DNA of 64,000 nt, from NCBI GenBank assembly GCA_024516155.1, contig JAJJXM010000055.1, forward strand, positions 372,001 to 436,000, read 5' to 3'. Below are positions 34,414-44,564 of this stretch, one piece after another. Position 1 is the first letter of the stretch; every line of letters starts with the position of its first letter. Under the pieces are notes generated by a model. That model had not been told where the DNA came from, did not search any database, and worked only from the letters and a program-made list of their open reading frames with translations. The position numbers and the translations under genes are program-made. The DNA comes from Pyronema omphalodes. Taxonomy: Eukaryota; Ascomycota; Pezizomycetes; Pezizales; Pyronemataceae.

Positions 34414-37400
34414 TTAGGCTCGAGTTCCTACGAGAGGAGAAGGTTTGTCTGGGTATAACTGGAGGAATTTCTCGGCGGCCTCAGTTTCGGATAGGTTCGT
34501 TTCCGGTTCCCAGGTTGGAGAGTCATGGCCGGTCCACTTGACGAGGTACTGCAGGTTTCCTCTTGACCAACGGCTATCCAGAATTTCATCGACGAACCAT
34601 TCTTCTTCGCCGTCTACTACTACCGGTAGGGGTGGTGGGATAATCTGGCCACGGAGGGGGTCCGAAGGGGCTGGGTTGAGTAGGGATACGGGGAAGGTCC
34701 TGTGATGTTTCATTGTTTCCGGTATATCCAATTCATAGGCGTGGGATCCAATGGGCCGTAACACGGTGAAGGGGCCTAGGTGTTTGTTTTCCAGTTTCTT
34801 TGAGGGGCGGCGGGTTCTGAGGTTGCGGGCGTCCAGCCATACCAGGTCTCCTGGTTTGAAGACCGGCGCGGGGAGTCGGGAATTGTCAGCGGCCTCTATG
34901 TGGCGAGCTTGGGCGTATTTCATTTCAGAGCGTAAGACGTCATGGATGTGTGACATCCTTTCTGCTACCTCGTTCGCTTTCACTTCTTCAGGATTGTCTG
35001 TCCTGATTTCCAATTCGAAGGAGCATTTGGGGTGTCGGCCGTATATAGCGTAGAACGGAGACAGCGACGTTGTATCCGATACTTGGTTATTTGCAGCAAA
35101 TTCTGCCAGTGGTAAAAATTTCTTCCAATCGTCTTGTAAATAACAGACGTACGCGCGGAGATATTGCTCCGTAACCGCGTTGATTCTTTCTGTTTGGCCG
35201 TCGGTTTGGGGGTGGAAGGCCGTGCTCGTGGCAATTTCGATACCCATGCAATTTGCCAGGTGTTTCCAGAAGTGGGCCACAAATTGCGGACCGCGGTCGG
35301 ACACTACTGTGTCTGGCAGGCCGTGTAGTTTGAATACGTTTTCCAGGAAGAGTTGCGCGAAGCCTTCTGCGTCTATCGTGGAGTGGCAGGGCACCAAGTG
35401 CCGCTGTTTCGTGAGTCGGCAAACGATCGCACATATTGCGTCGAAGCCTTCTGATGTCGGTAGTCCAGTAACAAAGTCCAGAGATATATTCTGCCAAGGG
35501 TGGTGCGGGACCGGTAGGGGTTTCAAGGTTCCATAGGGTGCGTGGCGGGTAGCTTTTGTTCTTTTACAAGTGTGGCCATTTCGGACGAATTGGTCCACAT
35601 CTTTTCTCATAGAAGGCCAGTAATAATTTCTGGCGAGGAGTTCGAAAGTCTTTGCACGGCCCGGGTGTCCCATGGTGGGGGGGTCGTGGTGATCTTGTAG
35701 TAGTTTCAATCGTAATTTGTCCAGCGCGGGGACATAGAGGCAGTCTCGGTAGTACAATCTGTTTTCCAACACGGAGCAATCGGCGAGTGATATGTCCTTA
35801 CAGATTTGTGTACCGTCTTCCAGCATTCCCAACACTCGGTTGGGGAATGAATCTGTCTTGTAGCCCTCTGTGAACAGGAGGTCTACTTCGGAGGGTGCAA
35901 GTTTCATGGGCGGCGTCATGCACAACTGGAAGTTTTGTGGCTTTAGAACAGCTTGCTGGTTCGCTAGTATGCGTTCGTCTCCCTCTCCCGGGAGGTCGGC
36001 GGCTCGTCTTGTCAGGGCGTCCGGTTTCCCTCCCAACGTTCCTGGTCGATAGGTGATCACAAAGTTGAACCGAGACAGGAATTCGGACCAGCGTGCTTGT
36101 CGTCTGTTCAGCAGCTTGGTCGTCATAAAGTATTCGAGATTCTTGTGGTCTGTCAATACTTTTATAGGGAAGGCGGAGCCCTCCAAGTGGGGACGCCATT
36201 CCTCGAAACAACGAACTATTGCCAGTAGTTCTTTGTCATATATCTCATAGTTGCATTCTGCCGGGGAATGCTTTTTGGAATAAAACGCGACGGGGTGTAA
36301 CACGTTATCGTCGTCGTATTGTGATAAAACTCCAGCAGACACATAGTCAGATGCGTCTGTTTCTACTACAATCGGTTTCTCGTAGTCGAAGTGCTTGAGA
36401 ATCGGTGCTGATGTAAATGCGTCCTTCAGTCGGTCGAAGGCGCTTTGCTGATCTTTACCCTAGGTAAAGGGGATTGCTTTACCATCTTTCTTTTTGGTCA
36501 GACCCGTCAGAGGGGAGACCACTTTTGAGTAGTCTTTGATGAATCTTCGGTAGAAATTCGCGAAACCCAGGAACTCTTGGACCTGCTTCAAATTGGTTGG
36601 TTCCTTCCAATCTCTCACTGTGGCTACTTTGGAATCCATCATGCGCGCGCCGTCGCGGCCGATGTTGTAGCCCAGGTACTGTACTTCTGCCTTAGCAAAC
36701 TTACACTTCTCTGGCTTCAAGTGCAGTTTTTCTTGTTTGAGTCGTTCCAAGATCTTTCGGACGTGTGCGGTGTGATCGGGCTTTGTTTCGGAGAATACGA
36801 GAATATCGTCCAAGTATGCCGTACAAAACTGGTCCAGGTATGGTCTCAGGACATCATTTATAAATGCCTGGAAATCGGCAGGCGCGTTGGTGAGCCCAAA
36901 GGGCATCACTTTCGACTCGAATAGGCCGTACCTTGTGCGGAAGGCCGTCTTCCATTCTTCGCCCTCTGCCATTCTGATAAGTTATAAGCGCTGCGGACAT
37001 CTAGGGTCGTAAAGTATTGAGCTTTGGAAAGATTCATCATCGTTTCCTGTATCAGTGGCAGCGGGTACCGGTTCTTCTCGGTACCTTCATTCAGTCTTCG
37101 GTAATCGACGCATAGGCGTAGGGATCCGTCTGATTTTTTCACGAATAATATCAGCGAGGCGGCTGATGATTGGGAGCGTTGTATAAATCCTTTCTCCAAA
37201 TTCTCATCGAGCCACGTTTTCAGCGTCTGCAACTCGTTGCGTGACAGCGAGTATAACGGACCGAAGGGGGGGACGAATCCTTCTTTCAGTGGGATCTTGT
37301 GGTCGTAGGGTCGGTGCGGGGGGAGTTCCTTCGCGTTGACCTCCTTGAATAAATCGAGGTAGTCATGATACTCTTCAGGGATCATGTCTTTCAGTTCCTC

Positions 37401-38138
37401 ATCCGTGAGGGGGGGCCTTGTCTTGTAGGGCGACGGTGATCTCATCCAACAATAGCGAGAACACTGTCAGGCTTTCGTCTTCTACCATTTCTTTGAAGTC
37501 GGAGATGGTCAGACATGAGATCGCTATTGGGGGTTCGTCCGGGGGGTCGGGGACCGAGTCTTCCAACTCCGGCATGGGGTTTGTGTCGGGCTCGTGGACA
37601 GCGGGAGGGGGCCTCGAGTCCAGGACCTCGACACCGGTTGTGCTTACAGGCAACGGGGTGCAGTTCCTTAGGCAGTATTGGGAGTCGAAGCTTACAGTGT
37701 TGGAACTGAAGCTTATTGTTACGTCGTGTTTCTTCAACCAGGGGATGCCCAACACCACCGGGTAGTGACCAACTTGGTGACGAACATGGGAAGGGTTTCC
37801 GAGTGACCATTGATGGTACACTCCACTTGGGCGAGGTGTGTGATGTTTCCTGAGGATATGGGGCGGCCGTCGATAACTTCGACCGTTCGGGAGGTGGATA
37901 GGGGGGTTAGGGGGAGTTTGTGATGGCGGGCGAAATTGCGGTCAACAAAGGCGATACCAGTGGCGCCGCAGTCAGCGAGCGCTACTGTTTTCACGGAGCG
38001 GTTATTGGAAAACAAGGAGCAAGAGAGAACAAGGTGTTTGCATTCTAACTTTCCAGTAAAACTTGCGCCCGATAATAGCAATGTATCAGCAATAATTTTC
38101 CCACCAGCGGCAGAGCCATCTTCTTGCAGCTGGTTTAT
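34414..38138 (-). pseudogene. A3 pol (protease-RT-RNase H-integrase-chromodomain), frameshifted
   Basis: The protease (about 38081-37740) has ALADCGATG and the shared [11 protein letters not shown] block. The frame changes near 37770, again in a G7 run near 37410, and again near 36970 inside RT. RT has the FGLTNAP block and [13 protein letters not shown] at 36460-36462 replaces a Trp. The long frame 36342-34414 (642 codons) carries RNase H, the integrase zinc finger (GHTCKRTK, where the usual Cys/His spacing is kept), the LDFV/SDRG/TERIN catalytic triad region and a C-terminal chromodomain (WFVDEILDSR, YLVKWTGHDSPTWEP). A chromodomain suggests targeting to methylated histone H3, as known for chromoviruses. 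Confidence 0.9.
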
Positions 38139-39481
38139 TCTTTTCCCGACACCTCTTCTTCATTATCCAATAATTCCACGCTCGCCACTTTAACATTCGT
38201 CTTGGCGGGGCACGACGCAGCCATGTGGCCAAGGCCACCGCAGTAGAGGCAACGTCCTTCTGACAGGCGGGTCGCGCGCTCCTGTGCCGACAGTTTCTGA
38301 CGGGGTTCCTGGGCGGGGGTTTGCTTGCTGGAGGAGGCGGTGGTGGCTTGGGTAGCGGGGGTAGGGCGACTGGTGGCGGGGGTGGCGGCGGTAGTGTGTT
38401 TAACGTGGCCGCGGTTGGTACGCAGCTTGCGGAGGTTCTCAAGTGCTCTCAATTGGGAATCCAATTTTTGGCACTGGTCAACAAATTCGTGCATCGTAGC
38501 GGTGGGAGGGGCGCCAACCAACTTTTCGTGCAGCTCGAGTGACAGGCCGTTACGCGGAGCATCCATGGTGGCGGCTTCATCCCATCCTAACTCTGCGACC
38601 AGGCGTGAGAACTCTGCATAATAGTCCGAAAATTCGCGGTTGTTTTGTCGGAGATTTTGTAGTTTGAAACGAGCCGTTGCGCGCTCGTCCGGGTCTCCAA
38701 AGGTACGCTGTAAAATTTTAATGACGTCCTCGACGTCGTTGAGGGCCCAGCGGTTGCCATTTTCCTTGATATAAGGAAGAATCTGATCCAAGGCGCGTCC
38801 GCGGAGGCGGCCCATGGCATAAGAAATCCGTTTATGAGGGGTTGGGAAGCGTAGTTCGTCGCTAACCGAATTGATGCGAAGCAAGGGGACAAAGCGGCGG
38901 AGGTCCTCCCTGTTGGACCCGTCGAAGGTTGGCGGATCCGAGATTTTGTCTCCGGTCACGCGGATGCCAGGGGAGGCGAGTAGCGCGTTGATGAGTTCAC
39001 GCTGGCGGGTGAGCTCCTTCTCGTAGTAGTGAATTTCATTCGTATCCGCTTGTTCCTCCGGGGTTAGGAGGATTTCAGGGTCTCGGGGGGGGGGTCTTGG
39101 AATTGGTGCGATTATAGCGGGGGCGGGGGCTGCGGCTGCGGCTGTGGTAGGGGGTGCGGCGGTTCGCGGCACTGTTTCTGGGCCATTTGGATAAACCTGG
39201 ACGGAGCCAGTCTGGATAACTACAGGGGGAATGGGGGCAGGGGTTGGAGCTTCCGGAGCGCGGGAGGCGACAGGGCTGGAGACCCGAGTGCTGTTACGGG
39301 AGCCGGGGGTTTCCGCGAGGTGGTTTAAGAGATAGCCCGTGGGGTGGTCTTGGGCGTCTATGATGGATTGCGCGAGTTGTTTGGTGAAAGTAAGCGGTTC
39401 ATGGCCGTCAGGGAACTGGGTCATGGAGGCAGCGTTCATAATTTGCTGCCAGTGTCCTTCGTCGATAAGTTTAACGTGCAT
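38135..39481 (-). CDS. A3 Gag, 448 aa, intact
   Basis: The ATG at 39481 was chosen because the same MHVK start is conserved in A1 and A2 and overlaps the ORF0 stop. The frame stays open 53 codons further upstream without conservation. Blocks: MTQFPDGHEPLTFTKQL; Pro-rich linker; retrotransposon gag core (FGDPDERATARFKLQNLRQ, NREFSDYYAEFSRLVAELGW); and a CX2CX4HX4C zinc knuckle (CLYCGGLGHMAASC) near the C-terminus for RNA packaging. The last codons contain the GGGAAAA heptamer and the stop is at 38135-38137. The protease frame follows in -1 phase. Confidence 0.88.
   Translation of the reverse strand: MHVKLIDEGHWQQIMNAASMTQFPDGHEPLTFTKQLAQSIIDAQDHPTGYLLNHLAETPGSRNSTRVSSPVASRAPEAPTPAPIPPVVIQTGSVQVYPNGPETVPRTAAPPTTAAAAAPAPAIIAPIPRPPPRDPEILLTPEEQADTNEIHYYEKELTRQRELINALLASPGIRVTGDKISDPPTFDGSNREDLRRFVPLLRINSVSDELRFPTPHKRISYAMGRLRGRALDQILPYIKENGNRWALNDVEDVIKILQRTFGDPDERATARFKLQNLRQNNREFSDYYAEFSRLVAELGWDEAATMDAPRNGLSLELHEKLVGAPPTATMHEFVDQCQKLDSQLRALENLRKLRTNRGHVKHTTAATPATSRPTPATQATTASSSKQTPAQEPRQKLSAQERATRLSEGRCLYCGGLGHMAASCPAKTNVKVASVELLDNEEEVSGKE
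38141..38147 (-). promoter_or_regulatory. Predicted -1 ribosomal frameshift site (GGGAAAA) at the gag-pol junction
   Basis: In the gag frame the codons are TCG GGA AAA GAA TAA, so the heptamer reads G GGA AAA in the X XXY YYZ phase. A one-base backward slip enters the protease frame, which is open through the overlap. It sits two codons before the gag stop. Confidence 0.6.
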
Positions 39482-39713
39482 TCTGGCGGGCTCGGAGGAT
39501 TGGCTTGAGTCTGATGGTGTGGCGGACGTGCTCCTGGTAAGTGTAGTCCTGGAGTTCCCAGCGGACCACAAGGTAGCAGTGATTTTCTGCTCTTCGGATG
39601 GTTCTTCGCACTGCGCCAGCGAATCTGTCGGAAATACCAAAGGTTTCGTTTAGGGTGTGCGTTTCCAGGGATTGTTTTAAGACGTAGGTCCAAGCAGAAC
39701 CGGTGGGGTTCAT
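39471..39713 (-). CDS. A3 ORF0, 80-aa protein of unknown function
   Basis: An intact frame opening MNPTGSAWTYVLKQSLE. It ends with TAA (39473-39471) inside the gag start region (11-nt overlap). It has the same length and conserved blocks (FGISDRFAGAVRR, YLVVRWELQDY, HTIRLKPIL) as the A2 and A1 copies. Protein-level conservation, with identical positions of start and stop, argues for translation. No domain family is recognised. Confidence 0.72.
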   Translation of the reverse strand: MNPTGSAWTYVLKQSLETHTLNETFGISDRFAGAVRRTIRRAENHCYLVVRWELQDYTYQEHVRHTIRLKPILRARQNAR

Positions 39714-39737
39714 GCGTGTTGGTTGAATAATTATTCG

Positions 39738-39746
39738 ATCGAACGT
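39738..39746 (-). other. Candidate self-priming PBS of gypsy A3
   Basis: In element orientation ACGTTCGAT lies 2 nt after the 5' LTR. It is complementary to ATCGAACGT within the same LTR (plus-strand 39956-39964), downstream of a TACATAAG box. The same pairing exists in A2. Confidence 0.5.
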
Positions 39747-39748
39747 AA

Positions 39749-40277
39749 TGTCAGGGAACTAGGAACGGACGTTCAAAGAACACACTGAACACTACCGGCG
39801 AGAGGGACTAGGCGGGTTCCAGGACGGGGAACGGAAAGACAAGGACCGAAGTGCTCGTCAGACGGACGACACACGAAACAGGGACAGGGACAAGGACAAG
39901 AATGACGTGGGACTGGAAGGAGAAGTCTTTATTAGGAGCAAGGGAAAGACACAAGACGTTCGATGGAGAACTCGACAACGGGGAGGCAAGCCTCCTTATG
40001 TACAAAGGGGCGGCCAGCACTCTTGCTGGGCCGTCATCCAACATCGCTACATGAAAGCTTCCGTTCTCCATCAATTCACCTGCGACGCCACAGCTCTCCA
40101 GCTCATGGTACGTCATCCATCATCAATCAGTCTATCAATCACAACGGCACGGCACACACAACAACACAACGACAACACAACACAACACGGCAAGACAACG
40201 GCACGATGTCGACAACAACAACGACAACACAATGATGACGCAACAACACAACGGCTCGTCAGCTGTGTGCCGTGACA
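39749..40277 (-). repeat. 5' LTR of gypsy A3
   Basis: 529 bp, TGTCAGGG...CGTGACA, almost identical to 33874-34402. It contains a CAACA-rich microsatellite and the TACATAAG box in element orientation. Confidence 0.93.
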
Positions 40278-40704
40278 GCGCGACGAGTTGGCCCTCCTCA
40301 AACGCCGTAAGGTGCTGGTCCTCTTCGAAGCGCGAAGGGTTACCGAATACTTCACCGCGAGGAAAACCGATCAATGTCGACGGTGCCAACTCTACGGCCA
40401 CCACCACGCAACCTGCACTGGACCATCCGGACCGATCTGCGCCCTCTGTGGAAAAGAACACCCCACGGAGAACCACAACTGCACCGAATGCCCGACGAGA
40501 AACGGTAAGTCGTGCTCACACACTAAGTACGAATGCAGAAACTGCGTCGAGGCTGGCATCCCCGAACATGACCATCCCGCCTTTCACAAACAATGGCCGA
40601 CTCGCCTCCGCATCCACAAGGAAGCCAGAGAGGCAACCCAACCCGCCGCCTCTACCTCACCCAACCCTACAGACAAAGAAACCGACATGATCCAACATGT
40701 CTAA
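40278..40704 (+). pseudogene. L2 ORF1, C-terminal part
   Basis: It reads in the frame of LLKRRKVLVLFEARRVTEY followed by CCHC-type knuckles (CRRCQLYGHHHATC, CALCGKEHPTENHNC, and a third Cys/His cluster), ending DMIQHV. It is nearly identical to L6 ORF1. The N-terminal half is missing. The stop overlaps the ORF2 ATG by 8 nt (ATGTCTAA). Confidence 0.85.
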
Positions 40705-43198
40705 TTACGACCAATTGGCAACGACAATCCGAATAGTTTCCCATAACATGAATCGTCAACGCCCAGCCCTCGACTCCCTCCTAAACAGCGCCTGCACAAC
40801 AGCAGACATCATCCTGCTACAGGAAATCAACATCACCGACCCCGCCTTCGCCACCACCCACCCCGCCTTCACGTTGGTCCTGCCCCCCCGCGGTGACAGA
40901 GCCTCCAACAGGACAGCGGCGTATATCAACCGCACAAACCCTTACCTGAAAGTATTACAACGCACAGACATATGTACAGACCCGGACCTCCAGGTCCTCG
41001 AGGTAGGTACAGATCTCATCCCCGCGTTTTTCCTTTTAAATATTTATAATGAACGTGACCCCGAAACCCAAACCTACACAATTCCCCGCTCCCTATCACC
41101 CCTTTCCCTCCCACGCAGATGCGTTATAACAGGTGACCTCAACGCTCACCACGCTCTATGGAACTCCGCAACACGCACCCCCAAACGTGCCAGTGAACTG
41201 GTACACCTTATAGAACAGAAAAATTGGAGATTGGTTTCCGTCCCAGACACCCCGACACACTACTACCAACGGGGGACTAGATTCTCCGTTATCGACTTGA
41301 CCCTGGCCTCGCCAGCCATGATGGAAGAGGTAGGAAACTGGGCCATAGACGATGAATTAGCCACCGGGTCGGACCACGAAGTAATTCGCTTCGACATCCA
41401 AACTGTGCACCCAGACATAGAACCTACCCCCCCACCGGAACGTCTCAACTGGCGGAAAACAGACTGGGCCTTGTTCTCCACGACCCTCCAAGCATCCATC
41501 TCCGCATCGACAACATAGTGGAGTCAATACGCCTCCAACCCCACACCCGAAAACCTCGATGCCTGGGCGCGCCACGCGAGAGAACATATCCTCGATGCAG
41601 CTCGCGCCTCCACCCCCGTACTACAAGTCACCCCCCGATCGAAACGTTGGTGGACGGTGGAAGTCACCACCGCCAGAAAGGATATGACCCGCGCAAAAAG
41701 AAGGTGGAAATCAACAGGCTCAGACACTAACCACACCATTTACCGCCGCCTACGAAACATGTATCACCGTTAGATAAGACATGCCAAGGATGCGATGTGG
41801 AAAGAGTATCTGGCTCAGGCAGAAGGACTAGACGTCTGGAGGGCCTTCAAATACACAAACCCGCGCCGTGCCCAACTCACTCCGAATATCCGCGCCACAA
41901 TCAACGGTAGGGAGGAACTCTGCAGTTCGTTCGACAGGAAAGTAGAGGCATTTCAGATGTTATTCCCCCCACCAGCTTCCCCGCCCCCCTCATCCACCCT
42001 CCACTGTCGCAGAGAGACAGCGTGGACGACCTTCTCGCCGTCGGAGGTCAAACAAGCCATCTTTACCTCTTCCCCCTCGAAAGCCCCAGGGCCCGACGGG
42101 ATAACCTTTGGTTGTCCCCGCCAAGTGTATCTCGCCGTCCCCACATACCTAACCAATCTATACTCGACGCTGGGCACTGTAGGGTACCATCCCCGCGGGT
42201 GGAGACAGGCCACGACGGTAATTATACCAAAACCTAACAAACCCGACTACGCAAATCCAAAGGCATACCGCCCAATCGCCCTGCTGAACTGCCTTGGAAA
42301 AACGTTAGAGAAATTAATGGCGACTCGGCTCGGACAACTCGCGGAGACCCGGGAACTGTTACACCGAGACCAAATAGGAGGCCGTCCGCAGCGATCCGCC
42401 ATCGACGCCGCAATGGCACTCGTCCACGACATTGTAATGGGTAAGCAACAGAAACTTATCACCACAGCACTTTTCCTAGACGTACGCGGAGCTTTCGACA
42501 ATGTCTCCGCCGACTGCCTTCAGCAGACACTACACCAGCTAGGCTGCCCCCGACAAATCCGAACATGGTGCGAAACCTTCCTCGCCGAAAGGACGACCGC
42601 TCTATCCTTCGACGGACAAACAGATCGCCAACGCCCAATTAAAACGGGAATCCCCCAGGGTTCCCCAGCATCACCGATCCTGTTCCTCCTGTTCTTAAGA
42701 CCGCTCTTCGACGCACTACTGCAGGAACACCCGTTCGCGTGGACCCCCAGTTACATGGATGACGTCGCAATCGTCGTACAGAGTCGAACCCGGAAAGAAA
42801 ACGCGCGCCTCCTGGAAAAAGTCACCAAAACAGCATTCACTTGGGCAGCTTCCAACGCTGTGGCCTTTGACGACTCAAAGACGGAACTCCCCCATTTCCA
42901 CTGGGCGAGGTCAGCTACAATCACAGACAATGGAAAAGTAAAACTACCGAACGGTACGATAGTGAGCCCTGGGACGCAGGGAGGAGAAAAAGATGTTGTA
43001 CGATGGATTGGTATGTACCTAGACAGACGCCTTACCTTTAAAGCACATGTACGTAGAAAAACAGCCGCCGCACAAAGAACGCTCAACGCGCTATGCCGAT
43101 TAGCAAGATATGAAACAGGTCTGTCTCCCCTCGCGACCCGACTAATTTTCCAGGCATGCGTCCAAACCCGTGCGGACTTTGGCGCGGAGATATGGTGG

Positions 43199-43203
43199 AC
43201 GCG
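43199..43203. repeat. Left TSD of solo LTR S2
   Basis: ACGCG, repeated at 44560-44564. Confidence 0.85.
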
Positions 43204-44559
43204 TGTGAACCTGGCTATTGAGGCTTTCAATAGAGAGGCTTATTCGATCAGTCGTTCTTCGTTTGAAAGATATTCAACAAATAGATTTCCCAAGAAGCTA
43301 GGGAGTAAACTAATCGATCACAGGCCGAATAAACTTAAGGGTCTCGTCCTGAGGTATTGGTGTAGAATGGTAACGTCGTAACAAGAGATCAAGTTGCTGA
43401 TGCTGGAGGAGACGGTGGGAAGACTTAGGGTCTTTTATAGACTTTCGTCTACAAGTTCGCCCAGACTTCCCAAGGGAACCAACTTCCAAACTAAGCTTAG
43501 GAGATAAGACGTGAGTCAATCCCTTGACAAATCTGCCGATGGCTCGCATCATGCTGCATGCGCAATTATATTAATTGCTCACTTGCATGATGTGCCTCGT
43601 CTCAGATTAATCTTTGACATTCCTCGCCGTGCTACCACACCTTCCAATCAGGTATTGGGGTTAAGCGCCTAGTCGAGGGTTACTCCACTTGAGCGCATAA
43701 TGCAATGACTCCTCCGATAATAACATGTGAGTCATATATCGCATGAGCCGTCTTGATCATAGATCTCCCTAGAGAATCTCGATTGCGAGTGAAGGAATCT
43801 GACATCATAAGGCAGACTATGCCTTACCGGAGCGCACTGCCCCGTCACATTCCTGTGTGATGTCATAACAGCCCCACCTACGCGCACTTGCGCGCAGCCA
43901 CACCCTGGTGTGTACGCAAACGCCGTCTTATCTTGCAGTTGGTAGTCATTGGCCTAAGGTCGCGTCATATCAGTTCCATCCAACAGTTTCCCTGAGTGGT
44001 GTTCCTTGCTGCAGGACGTCGTCTCATGCTAACGCAATCTTGACCCTTGTCCTGAGCTCCACTCCTGTTGGCTGACTAGACTCTGCCTTGTTCCTTGGCC
44101 GACTATCCGCCCAACTCAGACCTCGGATGATCCTATTCGTCTGCCTTGCACTGTCCTGAGAATTCCCTTCTCTTGCAAGCCCTCTGGTAGCCGTGCTTGG
44201 TGGAACACAACCTCAAGTATAAGGAGGTGTCCTTTCGCCGTCGTCTTCTGTCTCCATCAGCGTCGTCTGTAGTTTTCTCATGGGTAAGTCGACACCCATG
44301 AGGTAAGTTGTTCCTCGTTCCCATCCATCTGTGATCCTCCCAAACTGACAGTGAATAACAGGTAGCGACGCCTCGGGCCGGGATCCTCGTGAGGTCCTTT
44401 CGGAAAGTCACGAATCACGTGACGTGGCTAGCTGGAGCTCCTCAGGGGGTTCCGGCCCGGGATACTAACCTTATTATTCATTCTCCTGTCGAGTTTGCCA
44501 TGTTCTCTAAATGTTATACATGTTACCTATTCTATACTCACACAATATAGGGTGTGACA
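43204..44559. mobile_element. Solo LTR S2 (1356 bp)
   Basis: It is bounded by TGTGAACC and GTGTGACA with a 5-bp ACGCG duplication, inserted in L2 ORF2. No ORF with retroelement similarity is present, so it is a solo LTR or a very small non-autonomous element. It is unrelated by eye to the A, B or S1 LTRs. Confidence 0.82.
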
Positions 44560-44564
44560 ACGCG
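44560..44564. repeat. Right TSD of solo LTR S2
   Basis: ACGCG, identical to 43199-43203. Confidence 0.85.

Larger units (their letters stand above)
33874..40277 (-). mobile_element. Ty3/gypsy family A copy A3, complete structure, inactivated
   Basis: A 6404-bp minus-strand chromovirus-type element with two 529-bp LTRs that differ at only a few positions. It has a PPT next to the 3' LTR, ORF0, gag, a GGGAAAA slippery site and pol ending in a chromodomain. The flanks do not match (GAAGG before, GCGCG after) and belong to different LINE fragments (M4 and L2), so this copy is probably a recombination product. Three frameshifts and one stop break pol. Confidence 0.92.

Noticed and set aside
39482..39640. 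Upstream 53-codon extension of A3 Gag as its true N-terminus
   Set aside because: In A1 and A2 this frame is poorly conserved, whereas the overlapping ORF0 frame is conserved at the protein level.
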